Shown: piece by piece, positions 47,106 through 58,594 of the stretch | Layout: every line of letters starts with the position of its first letter | How positions within the stretch are numbered: the first letter of the stretch is position 1 | Origin: Dryococelus australis | Lineage: Eukaryota; Arthropoda; Insecta; Phasmatodea; Phasmatidae | Reading direction: 5' to 3' | DNA: 64,000 bases | Assembly: GCA_029891345.1 (NCBI GenBank) | Contig: CM056994.1 | Coordinates: forward strand, 225,796,991-225,860,990 | Notes under the pieces: generated by a model | Told to the model about the DNA's origin: nothing | Database searches by the model: none | Seen by the model: the letters and a program-made list of their open reading frames with translations, nothing else | Translations under genes and position numbers: made by a program

Positions 47106-48299
47106 TTATAAATAAAATTTTAATTAAAAGGATACACCTGCGCAGATATGCACCTCTCTAACGAGCCTTCCAAAGATGCTGCTCAAAATTTTAACACACA
47201 AAAATACATAGCTAGCGAAAATGCTCCTGTTAGTATCTTTGTCTGGGCTATGCCTGATTCTTATGCTACATTGCATGTCAGTTTGCATAGCCCTCAGGTA
47301 TTCTTATGTACACCTTTAAACATAGAAATTCTGATATTGCGAAAATAGAAAGTGCCGATAAAATTATGCTTTGTTGCTTTTCACTTTCCTTTTACATACC
47401 ACATGTAAATGTGCATCACATCTCATAACACATTGAAGAGCTCACGTTTGTGTAACACCGTTATTTCTTTAAATCTAGAATGGTTTCTGAAATATATGAT
47501 GAAATGTAATTTCAAATTTAGTTTTCAGTGGCGCATAGCTGTCACAATTCTCACTTAATTGAATAATGCCCACGTACATTTCCACTTTGTTTCTCATAAG
47601 GAACCACCTCCCGAAATTAACATACTTAGCCCTGACTCGTGTATATACGGAAGTAGTTCATAACAAAGCTGTAATAGGTAAGCATTTTAAGGTACATTTC
47701 CCTTGCACGAATGTGTCTATATATGCATACTTGCAACTACAACTACAACAAAATACTGGTAATGCATTAATTTTCACAAAGTAATATCACAACTTGAGAT
47801 TTCTGCCCTCTGCACATGCATGCGTGCACACACACGTGCAAGTAAAGTGTAAAATAATGTAATTTTTTATCAATTTTCTACATGGGATAGTTTACATTTT
47901 CATTCAAATGATTAATTATTGTGTGTTACTCTACTGAAGAAATACCAACTTGTGTACAAGTTTTTCTTTCGAAAATTTCTGAAAGAAAATATTTCACTTT
48001 ACATTAAAAGGACAAGAAATAATTTCATTTTCTGTAATGATTTTTATACATGCAGTTGATTGGTTGCAGTTTCTTCTTTTAGACCACTGCATCCCCTATC
48101 TGCCGACTTTTCAAATCCTCAATCAGTAAAACGTTTTGAAAATGTCCATTTTAACATAAACTGGATGCGCCATTTTTTTCAAAAATCTACAGTACTCTAA
48201 AGAAAATTTCTTCCACAAAAGACTATTTTCTTCCATGTTGATTTAACATTTAACCCTAAATTACAAAATAAATACACAGTAGAAGTAAAATTGAAATGA
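47106..48299. other. AT-rich spacer
   Basis: No supported gene. Short CA-rich patch near 47815-47840. Open frames at 47148-47348 and 47566-47784 have no recognisable motif. Confidence 0.45.
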
Positions 48300-49099
48300 T
48301 TTAAAAACAAAACATTAATTTAACTCAACTTCAAGAATAAAATTATATTTACGTAAGTATATACTTGACCTCCCCTTATGGCCAAAAGTTGTTGAACATC
48401 AAGCGACTTGTATTACCAAGCGCAAAGTTCATTTTCAGTAACTTTCCGTAGGGAAATCAAAGGATTTATATTAATTTATTTCAACAGTCACGTGTCTTTA
48501 GACTAAACTGATATCCTGTAAGGGCCTATTCGACACCTTTTGTTATCTAATAGTAGGTACGCACCAAATGCGAGTGCAATGTAACTTATTTATCCAATTC
48601 TAACATGTAGTGGTGTGTAGCAGTATGGTTTCACTCCTCATGCTGCTTCCTATTCTCCGCCTGCCCCTGTGAATACACTGCCTGATTAATAATAATCTCT
48701 CTCTGTGTGGTCTCAGCTGATTCGAGTACGTACAGGACATTCAAAATTTGACTTTAATTCGGTGTCATATTACTTTCATTTTCAGAGAGTTTATAAGTTT
48801 TAGGTCTGCTTGCATTTGGTGTCGCATTTCATTCCATTATATACTGTATTTTGAGATGTTATATTCTTTAAACCAGTTCAGTTGAATTGTTTTTAATTAT
48901 TATTTACAGCAATACTAATACAGTACTACTACTATTAAAAATTCACATTAATTTTTGTGTATATTAGCTAAACTTTATTCACAGATAATATACAGCTTTA
49001 ATTATACTCAAAATCAAGTCTAATAAGATCACTATATTGAGAACCCTCATATACTGAAATCCTGCATGTATGGAAATATTTTTTTTACAGTCCACTGTA
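48300..49099 (+). repeat. Family A interspersed repeat, copy 2
   Basis: Aligned with 12880-14091 and 51940-53085 (AAGCGACTTGTATTACC, AAGTTCATTTTCAGTAA, GGGCCTATTCGACACCT, end ...CACTGTA at 49099). Relative to copy 1 it lacks about 27 bases between two AGTCC motifs near its right end (ACAGTCC joined directly to ACTGTA), as expected for deletion between short direct repeats. Confidence 0.72.
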
Positions 49100-51139
49100 G
49101 TTTATGTGGGGGGCGTAAAAATAAAAAGGGAACTGCATTGGAAGCTAATTTCTTTAATTTTTTGTGATGGGTAGAGTCTCGAAAAATCGAGTCTCTCAAG
49201 TGAAATTTTTTGTAAATATCAAACTACTGAATGTGCAAGTCGAGTAATGGTGCTTTTAGGTTATAAACAATAAATATTCACACCTAAGAATCACCTTCTG
49301 TGACTCACAAATCAACCATTTTACATTGCTAAACCAATAAAGTTGTGCCGGAATGGAAACAATAACTTGGTTACAAGCCTTGACACTTAGTTGACGTTCG
49401 TGATGTTCTGCTGTAATCAAATCAGGCGAGCTTTATATTCTTGACTCGAGCCATTTGGTTCCCAGAAAAGCGCTTCCTCTTAGCCACCTCTGGGTGACAT
49501 CAGATAAGGAGGCCCTTATCAAGGTTGACAGGTAGTGTCTCAGCACAACACAAATACATACAACCATAGGACGCACTGTATTTGAACATGAAAAGCCTTT
49601 CTCTTGTGGCACATCACACCTTCAGCTGAAATATTGTTAAAATGTGCGAGATACAGGGAATGGAACTGCTAAAACTTAACGACCACTTATGGAAAATTAC
49701 CCAGAGCAGACAACAAGTGTTAAAAAGTTGAACAGAATAGTGTCTAAAATTAAATAGGTGAAACTTACATCAGAAAAACCTCTTGTAATCAACACTTCAA
49801 CTTTACTCTGCAAAACTGAAAACAGCAAAAGTGTAGTTACCTTAAAGGTCGACAAAATGTGCAAAGAAAAAAAAAAGAAATAAACTCACAACACAACTCC
49901 AAAACATAAACAATTACTGCTTAACATCCACAAAACTTAAAATTGCAAAAGTAACATCTCAAAAAAGCAAATAAACATCGCGGATGGAAACTTAAAAATA
50001 AATAACATCTATAATTCCATCGGCCAACCTTTGATGTAACAGTGGGGCAGTTCCACCACAAGACTAAATTATGGGCCGTTCTGAAGCCCTAACAGACTTA
50101 CAAAACACCTATAAATTCACTTCGACAAGCTATGTAACTCAGAATAGCTATCGCACTTAAGGAGCGGTACCAATAAATGCCAGGAACAGTTGATACTGAC
50201 ATAGATTAAAAATAGAAATAGGAACAGATTAAATGAAATAAACTAATTATTAAGATTAAGTTCCAATGGGAAATTTGCTCGTAGATTAAATTGCATTAAA
50301 AACTGTCTCAGCACCAAGGATATCCAGTAAATGCCATGTTGAACCCAATAATTAATTCTAATTTTACCTAATAAAAAGGGGAACTTCTAAAACTCTACAA
50401 ATAAAAGAAGACAGTTGTCACAACATAAATTTTACTAAAATATATCTTTACAAAAAAAAATTAATAAAAATTAATTAACATCATAAAATATCTTACATCA
50501 CATATTCAGTCCTTTGGATTCTGTTTTCTTAGAAATTTCATAAATAAAAAAAATATAAATAATTAATATGTTGCAAAGGCTAGGTCGTAGACATCACTAC
50601 TAATTTACGTCTTTTAAAACATTAGTACGCCTGATAAATTTAGCAGAAATGGCTTAACAATTAAAAGTCTTTTCTACAGGATCACAAACTTTATCGATGG
50701 CAGAAAAACAACACACAATACAAAACAAATCATTGCATCAGAAACTTGCCTTACATTTAACTGCAAAATACTTAAAGGCACATCACACAACTCCTTCAAC
50801 TAAGAACATCACAATACTCTAAAATAATCATTCTTGTCATACCTCAAATACTGAACGAGCATCTTAAACTTTACAACCAAAACAATTTTCTGCAAGCAAA
50901 CGTCTTCTTCTGCCTTAAACTTTATTTAAAAAAAACTGTCATAACTTTCACTTAGAAAAGAAAACTACTTCTACTTCAAACATGGTCCTTCTAAAATAAA
51001 AATAACATATGCGCCATACTTTAACTGAACATTCATACTGCGTAAAACTACTACCTCAAATTTTATGACATACTGCAGCCCTGGAATCAGACTACAAGAA
51101 AACTACAACTACAAAAAAAAAAAGTGTACTTATCGTTGT
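49100..51139. other. A/C-biased plus strand, no gene found
   Basis: From about 49620 to 51600 the plus strand is rich in A and C and poor in G, a clear strand asymmetry. A segment at 49497-49620 repeats part of the small element at 40014-40646. No frame carries a recognisable domain. See the GC island that follows for a possible minus-strand transcription unit. Confidence 0.35.
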
Positions 51140-51149
51140 AGCAGCTACA

Positions 51150-51420
51150 TGATGTGCAGTGCAGCATGACCGGGCTCCTCCGGCCTGAACACCTCGCTTC
51201 ATGACTGACTGCGCCAATCTCTCACGACCGTCCCACTGTGTCTGAACTTCACGACGTTTAAACCACTACTCTTTAACTGTGAATTCTTGATGGCTCACTT
51301 TCAACAACACAGCATCTGACCATATCTGATATCATACCTCTCGCCACTCTGCCACCAACCAATCGGAACAATCCACACTCACTTTGCGACAGCTCGTAAA
51401 CACGCTATTAGCTCCAACTC
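51150..51420 (-). promoter_or_regulatory. GC island: candidate promoter/leader or LTR with tRNA-Ser-like PBS
   Basis: A 270-bp GC-rich island inside AT-rich DNA. In minus orientation it contains GATTGGTTGG (a CCAAT box on the opposite strand, near 51355-51365) and, downstream at 51216-51203, TGGCGCAGTCAGTC. The latter resembles the TGGCGCAGTCGGT primer-binding sites of gypsy-group retrotransposons primed by tRNA-Ser. It therefore could be either the promoter and first exon of a minus-strand gene or an LTR/leader junction. No downstream gag or exon was recognised on the minus strand. Confidence 0.3.
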
Positions 51421-51422
51421 AT

Positions 51423-51436
51423 CCCCCCCCCCCCCC
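51423..51436. repeat. Poly-C tract, 14 bp
   Basis: Uninterrupted C run at the upstream edge (minus orientation) of the GC island. Confidence 0.95.
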
Positions 51437-51939
51437 GAAGATTCTACACTTCATCTGTTGCCATAGCACGAAACCTTCTTTCTTCCCCTGACAGCACCAA
51501 CAAACTCACAGCTGCCAATACCAAAAGTTACAGTCATTAAAGCACCCAGAACTTTCACAGTCAACACAGAGCAACACAAAAACAATTCTTAAAAAAGGAT
51601 GATCGCAAACTCTAAACTCTTTTTCTAGTGTCTTGTCTTTTTAACACATCTGTCAACACTGCGGCGTGGTACGGCATTCGAGACTGGCTTACTACTTTTC
51701 CTACACACCTGATGAGAGGGGAAGTAGTTACCTATAGCAACGAGCATTGCAAACTAGAATCCTCTCTCTCACCCTTCTTTCTGTCTGTCTCAGTTATGCA
51801 CCTTCCTTCCTCCCATCACATGCCTTCATGAGGAGAAACGGTTGTCTAGCAAAATGAAAAATACAAGTCTCTCGCGCTGGCTTGCCTTCACATGCAGGCC
51901 TAGAGCAAATGTGTGCCTAGCGAATGTATAAATTTTATC
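51437..51939. other. Flank of GC island and family A copy 3
   Basis: Moderate GC with CT-rich text at 51765-51830. The open frame 51628-51831 is pyrimidine-rich coding by chance. No gene supported. Confidence 0.35.
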
Positions 51940-53085
51940 AAGATTATGCGTCGCTCAAAATAGTTGTACCTATCACTTGTATTTCAAAGCAAATTGTTTC
52001 GCCTGAAAATGTTACATAAAACATTTTAACGAGGAATTATAATTTGCAAAGATGTTTTCTTTTGTAATTAAAAACATTTTTTTCCCAGAAGGTTGGCGTT
52101 TCGTTGTATCTTGCATAAAATTAACGTGATTTTAAAAATTAATATTTATTTAACTGAAGGGCAGCATCTTTGCGAATAAAATTATATGCCAGAAGCATAT
52201 ACTTGACTTCACCATGTCACCAAAAATTGTTTGAACATCGAGCGACTTGTATTATAAGTGTAAAGTTCATTTTCAGTAATTTCTTGTGGGGAAATTGGAG
52301 GACATATTGATTTATTTCAATAAACACACATCTTTTGAATAAACTGATAAAATGTAAGGGTCTATTGGACAACTTCTGCCATCTAATAATGGGTAGATAA
52401 GCACCGACCCTAGTGCACTGTAACTCACGACAAGGAAAATCAGAGGACGTGATTTTGAATGATGAATATTTAAGACAGTGAAGATGTGAATTATATTTGC
52501 CTTATTTATTCATTTCTGTCTCAAAATTACAAGTTATCTTTGCAGTAAAATATAATTAATTACTTTAAAAGACAGACATTTGCCACAGGCATCAACATGT
52601 AGCAGCATGGAGGGGTAATCATCCTGTCGCCACCCCTCCTCTGCTCGCCGCTGTGACCACACTGCCCGATCAATAACATAACCGTGTGCTCTTAGCTGAA
52701 TGAGAGCATGCAAAAAAATTAAAATTTGACTTGCAATCTGTGTCATATAATTTTCTTTTCCAGAGGGTTTGAAGGTATTAGGTCAGCTTGAATTTTGTGT
52801 CAGATTACAATCAATTATATACGGTATTTTGAGATGTTATTTTCTTTATTTAAATGAGTTTAGATGAAATGTTATTTAATGTGTTATTTACAGTAATACT
52901 TTTTCTAAAATTCTTAGTGTGTTTATTGGCTAAATTTTATTCACAGATAATGTACATACAGTTTCATAAGGTTAGAAGTTTTACTTTATTGATGGATATG
53001 TCAGAAACCACATCTACTGAAGTCTCACATGTATGGACATTTTTTGGCAGTCTCCTGAATAACGTTAGATTGAGAGTCGACTGTA
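51940..53085 (+). repeat. Family A interspersed repeat, copy 3
   Basis: Full-length counterpart of copy 1: GTATTTCAAAG (51979), GATGTTTTCTTTTGT, GAGCGACTTGTATTA, AAAGTTCATTTTCAGTAAT, CAAAATTACAAGTT, AAAGACAGACATTTGCCA, and an end in GAGAGTCGACTGTA at 53085. Same orientation as copies 1 and 2. No transposase frame. Confidence 0.74.
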
Positions 53086-56000
53086 CTCATGTACATAAGT
53101 ACACATTTACATTTATGGTGCAAACTTGATTTTAATTCAAAAATTTAATACTAAACTCTACTTGACTCGACTCGAAGCTGTAAAAATCAAACTCGCCTAT
53201 CACTAGTTATTTTCATATTGCCAAGAAAACAAAAAATAGATTTCTGCCACTTCTTGTAGAAAAATTTTTATTATGTAAGGAGAATTTTTTTTATATCAGT
53301 AATAAAATATTTACTAATATCTTTTAGTTAGGTTGTGGTGGATTTAATAAAAATATTATCTAGAAATTAACAAAATCTGTGTGTGAGTGATGTAAAAATC
53401 TTGTAAAAATCATATGCTAGTGAGTGTTCTTGGGCAGTTTTAAATATCTAGACAATGTACAAGATTGATGCAACAAAAAATACTTTGACCTGACACTGTG
53501 TACTCTCATAAGGTTGTTCTTTCATCATCGTTGTTGGATATTTTTGAATGTTTTCCTCTTAAATATAAAATGATCAAAATGAAGGAATAACAAATTAAAT
53601 TTTGTATGGTTTAAATTGTTACAAAAACAACAGATTAATGTTCTAATAATAACACATGCATTTATTTGCTATAAATAATGAAATCAGCTCATTTCATTTA
53701 CCGTAAAATTAGAGGCCTAATAATGTGGTTTTTTTTTCTTCTACACAAGTAGTAGCCACTGATAAGTCAATTGTTTTTGACTAAACACATTTTTCAAATT
53801 CGCAAAATATTTAAAAAAGAATAACAGACTGTGCTTTGTAATAAAAGAAATAAAGGGCGTTCAGCCCTATGATGTCCTAAGGTTTTAATGCATTTGAGGT
53901 GCAGTATACTATATATATGAACTATAAAGTGGACTACATTGTACTTTTATTTTAGTCACTATTAAAAATCCGATTAAATTACCTTATTTTGTCGGTGGTC
54001 CTATGTTCTGCTCTCATTCAGTTAAATACGATGTAGCAAGTTCCAAAGGTAATTCATATGCTAATTATTCTGAATTAATATTGTAAAATTTTACTATAGT
54101 ATATCTATTCTACAGCAATAAATATTGTAGATGAAAACATTAAAAAATTTTATTATTTTTAACTTGTAGTTTACAAAGCAATTCATGTGCTACAGTGCAA
54201 TAGTATAGAAAATAGTAAGTCTGGCAGACTGATGTCACAAAGTTCATAAATTATCACAATGCATTCTCCCCTGGGAATGTAGTAATTTACACATTTTACT
54301 TAACATATATAAATGTGGCAAGTACAACACTTTTTATGTTTGATACTGACTGGAAATTCTTAATGGGTAAAATCTTATCTACTGGTAAAAAAATTATTTG
54401 TCAAAATCAATTTCCATACCATTACAGAATTCAACATAGACTTATCACATTAAAAAAACCATAGTAAAAAAATTTAATTAAAAATCAACACATTTAACAC
54501 ATTTTATATTGCAGGTACAATTCACTTTCAATAAATTTACAATGAGGGACAATACAATTTGGTAATAGCTATCCAATCAAATGTTAAAAATCACTTTACA
54601 GTGAGCTGAGCTTTCTAACATAAATTTAAAAAAAATTAATACACTTAATACATTTACAAAAAGGTGAAAAATTATTACAAGGCCGAATGATCAACTGTTA
54701 ATGCATTTTAACCAACTTACAGTATGTATCAAACATACATGAGAATTAGTTTTATAAACCATTTCCACTTTAGATTTTCACCTGCCTATTATATACACAA
54801 TAAAAAATTCTGGTCTTCTCATGTTTCTCTGGTCCCAATGATCTTTACTCTATGCTGACCATCGAGCCCCCCCCCCTCCACCTACTCATATTGAAGTCAA
54901 CCAAATCACACAGTCGACACGTGCTTATTGAAATAGCAGCTTGGTTTAAGTGAAACTACTTCCAAGTGGTTAATTTTAGTAATGAACTGAAAAAATATAA
55001 GCAACAATGCAGGGTATTAGTGATAGCAATAAGTTTCAAAAAAAGAAAAATCAAACACTTTTAACTTTACAAGCAATTAAGAAGTTTTACTTTTATTAGT
55101 TGCAGCACCATAAAATTTTAACAATGTGCATATGCAGGAAGTGCTACATGCACTTAATTTCAAGGAAAAACCACTATAATTGAAAACAGCAAATATGTGT
55201 GTACAAGTTATCGTAACATTGGCTTTAATAAACCACAGCCTAAAAATAAACATGACTTTTTCTTACAAAAATTGCAGCTGTGGGTGGCAAATGCATACAA
55301 CAGAGTATTTAGAGTGCTCAAACACAATTCTGGAAGCAAATGCATTCTTGGACCAGCCACACTACTAGAACATCATTTATTTTTAAATTATAAAAGATAG
55401 TGTTCAAAAGGAGATTAGCCCAGCAGTTTGAAACTGCAATCAAGCTAGAAATGAAGAAAATTCACACATGACTACAAAAGGAAACCATGTCCTATCTCAT
55501 AGCTGACAGACTACACACAAACTTCAGTATCAACCACTAGACAGCAGCACCCACAGCAGCCTCACATTCACTCTTCCCAAGAAAATCAGTCCTTTTCTCT
55601 CCTGTTTTGGCATTTAGTTATTCACACAGCATGCATAAGTCACCATACGTTTCAGTGTACTGTGAAGACTGTCACATAATACGTACACTTTGACTGGAAA
55701 CAATAATAGTTACAAAAACAATCACAAACGACCAATGCACATTTAACACTGGCGTATCTTTGTAGAGTATTATAACAAAAAGTTATTGCCTGCACTTGCA
55801 TTATTTTTCCTTTAATGCTCACATGCACAAATTCTACTTTTTCTACTTAAGCTCAAATCTAAAGGTTTCACTATAGGGTACCAGAATTTATAAAAAATTT
55901 TAAGAGAGAAAGTGTTTTATAAAAATTATGATTATAAGTTACAATGAGTGAAATCTTAACACAAAGTACACAAAAAGACTCGATTTTAGACATAACAGTA

Positions 56001-56329
56001 AAAAAAAGTGTACTTTTCACCTTTGAAAGATTTGAAAGATGTACTTTGAGGAAAATACTACAAAGTTAAGTACACTACTTTGTAATTAGATTTTACTGTA
56101 TTTGGTTTATAGCTTTTGGCTGTAAACCTACAGTAAAAAAATTATAGGAACAACATTCTCAGAGGTGCTTGTTCTACAGAAATGAAGAAATAATAGTTAT
56201 ACATAATTTATCTGCAAAAAGTGATAACGTAAGTGTTTTTTAGCTCAAATATCCATTGAAGAAAATACTTTTCTCTGAAAAAGTAAGTTAAAGCATTAAT
56301 TTTCCACTTAATGAAAAGTAGTGAATGAA
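53086..56329. other. AT-rich DNA without supported genes
   Basis: No domain-bearing frame or convincing terminus pair. A C9 run occurs at about 54868. A GACTCGACTCGAAGCTG motif near 53165 may pair with GGGTAGAGTCTCGAAAAATC near 49169 as termini of a larger element, but the match is weak. Confidence 0.4.
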
Positions 56330-56618
56330 TTTTGTTTTTATCATGCTTAAGCACAAGCGGTGTGTTATCTCTTGAAACCAACAGGAAGGGAAGAGTGAGG
56401 TCTTGAGAGCCAATGAGGATGAACAGAGGTGAGTATGGAGCAAAGTCAGAATGCAAGGACGGGGGAAATGGGAGATCCCCGAAAAAACCAGCCAACCAGC
56501 GGCATTCTCCGACATGATTCCCACATGCGGAAATCCACAAAAAAACCATGTTGGAAATCAAACCCGATTCACCTTGGTGGCAGTCGAGTAGTCTGACCAC
56601 TGCACCACCATGGCCCCC
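56330..56618 (-). mobile_element. tRNA-derived SINE, type 2, near full length
   Basis: The minus-strand 5' end is at about 56618 with GGGGGCCATGGTGGTGCAGTGG, containing an A box (TGGTGCAGTGG) and, about 35 bases on, a B box (GGTTTGATTTC). The body of about 200 bp includes ATGTCGGAGAATGCC, GCTGGTTGGCTGG and TTCGGGGATCTCCCATTTCC, then an A-rich 3' side. The decayed copy at 28943-29094 aligns to its first half. The 130-codon minus-strand frame over it is a by-product. The CGGGG.TCTCCC.TTTCCC body recalls conserved SINE core domains, but I cannot name the family. Confidence 0.74.
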
Positions 56619-57754
56619 AAACTAACAAGGAATTACCACATTTGTACAGTTATAACCAAGAAAGAAACATCATGAAGCAATGATCCAAACATACCTCAGT
56701 ATGCTGATTAACAGTAACTTGTGGCCTCATTTTAAACAGCACATGATTTAAACAGCACATGATATTGTGCCAATAAATTTCTACATCTACAAAATTAAAG
56801 CATTTGTAAAACATTTAGTTACATAATACGCAATGGTATCACAGATGCACATACGACTGGTTCTCTTACGTCTTCTCACAGAGGGTCCGATGTTAATTTT
56901 TCTATGATCAAAACAACATTTTGGGCTATGCGCTTGCAACCTGTATTCGAGAACATCGTTACACTTTCTGGCCCAAAAGTTATGTCCTTTAGCACCTCTC
57001 TAGAACAAAAATAGCAACATATTAGTAACAACATGCATTATTTCATTAAAGTAATTAAAATTTTAATTGAAATCAGCCAATTAAATACAACATGGTTAAA
57101 TTACACTAAAACGGTTTATATTTTGAAAAGTTGGTTGGTGTTACACGTGTAATGTTAGGAAAGAGTGCTGCAACTAAGGAAGTATTCCAGAACATTTTTA
57201 TAAGGGTTCTGTTACAGCTCAAGTCATACACGCCTTATCAGTATTCCAAAACATTATAGAGGCACTAAAGCCTTAGTTAAGACACTGCTGAAGCCTTTAA
57301 TATTAGGGCTCCGATTTTGGTGATTTATTAAAGTTGTAATTAAGAATCTTAATTATACTTACAACATTTATGGTTTAAATTATAATTCTAAAGCAATATT
57401 AAATTATGTTGGCTATTAGTAACGGGACTTAAAAAACACGTTCAGCATTTATGACAGAGTATGTCGGAATATTTAATCAGTAGTTAATTTTTTTTTTTTT
57501 TTTTTTTTTCCCCCAAACATAGTTAGTTATAGGTACCGTTGTAGTGCGTTTTGTTGACTTAAATGTAATATTAATGCGTAAGTCGTTAAAACTGGTCATT
57601 CTGCCATTTTCCTAACCGCCTTTCACAATGAAGTGACACAAATATAATTTCCATATACAAGTTTAAGTTTGTTTGTATCAGGAAACATGCACAATGTTGA
57701 TTTTACTGAATGATTTTGCAAATAGACCATTTAATGCTAGTGACGAACAAACGT
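56619..57754. other. AT-rich spacer
   Basis: Contains a T-run of about 23 bp near 57488-57510 followed by CCCCC. The text GTATTCCARAACAT occurs twice (57182 and 57241) close to AACTAAGG/CCTTAGTT inverted words, possibly a small decayed element. No gene supported. Confidence 0.4.
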
Positions 57755-57999
57755 GATTTTAGTGAAGTAAACTCGCAAGGATTGCCATACAAAAACACTT
57801 GTTCAAGAGGTTACAACAGTAAGTTTGCATGTTTTGTAAATGTATTTGTAAACAGTTAATATAATTATAGAAATGCACGTGGCCTGAAAAATGCAGCACT
57901 TTAAACTTTTCGAAGGTAAATAATTTAAACGTTATTTCCATACAAGTAAAATTTTCCACTGCTCCATCAAAACAATATGCAACTCAAAATGCCACACAG
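57755..57999. repeat. Family D repeat, copy 2, first part
   Basis: Collinear with 25870-26330 (exact GATTTTAGTGAAGTAA and GTTATTTCCATACAA, then TTTCCACTGCWYCAT). A second matching segment near 59980-60010 suggests the copy was split by later insertions, including the MITE at 58000-58511. Confidence 0.52.
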
Positions 58000-58511
58000 T
58001 CATGCCGGAATCACATAGACCTGATCAACACAGGACGACACGACCAAAAACGCAACCACGGCACATTTCAATGTGACTACTTGCATTTACAGCACTACTG
58101 ACACCACGCTCTCAGCATTTAACCTAACCATTAAGAAGGTGCTGACAGGCTACGTTAGTCTCAAAGCGGTGAACAAGAGGGAAATTGTAAACATAATGAT
58201 GGCAAATTGATATTGCTAATGCATACAAAAACAAAATTATTTTTGAGAGTTAGATACAGTAATTTTCACTTAATTTTTCTTTTGAGCTGCGTATTTACCA
58301 CTGTTGGAAAAGCTTGCAATGCCATTTCATTTTGCAATGTTGTACATTCTGTGCATCGTGCCACATGACACGACGAAGAATAGAAATCATTTCTAATCCA
58401 AAATTGCTGGTCGGATGACACAATCGGTCTGGCTTACGACGACCTATATTTTATTTAATTAGCTGTTGGCCGTTGTGTCGTGCACATTGGGGCTATGTGA
58501 TTCCAGCATCG
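58000..58511. mobile_element. 0.5-kb MITE with long imperfect inverted repeats
   Basis: The left arm CATGCCGGAATCACATAG (58001 onward) pairs with the right arm read inward CGATGCTGGAATCACATAG. Similarity continues as CACGACACRAC.....CAAC-type text over roughly 45 bases. The interior is non-coding. A second internal copy of CATGACACGACGA-like text occurs near 58365. Flanking target duplication could not be fixed, so the superfamily is undetermined. Confidence 0.66.
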
Positions 58512-58558
58512 TAAGAACATCAAAATTAATCCGTCTCGTGAAAGACGATAAACTAAAG

Positions 58559-58590
<32 letters not shown>
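58559..58590. repeat. Poly-C tract, 32 bp
   Basis: Thirty-two consecutive C on the plus strand (poly-G on the minus strand). It lies just right of the MITE. Such a tract can form i-motif or G-quadruplex structures and is prone to length variation and sequencing error. Confidence 0.95.

Positions 58591-58594
<4 letters not shown>

Noticed and set aside
49164..53208. Possible 4-kb hAT-like element with GTGATGGGTAGAGTCTCG / GTGATAGGCGAGTTTGAT ends
   Set aside because: Ends match only about 60 percent and flanking 8-mers do not match.
56208..56600. 130-codon minus-strand open frame
   Set aside because: Coincides with the SINE; it is a by-product of the SINE body, not a gene.
57170..57310. Repeated GTATTCCARAACAT words with inverted CCTTAG
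   Set aside because: Too short and irregular to define an element.
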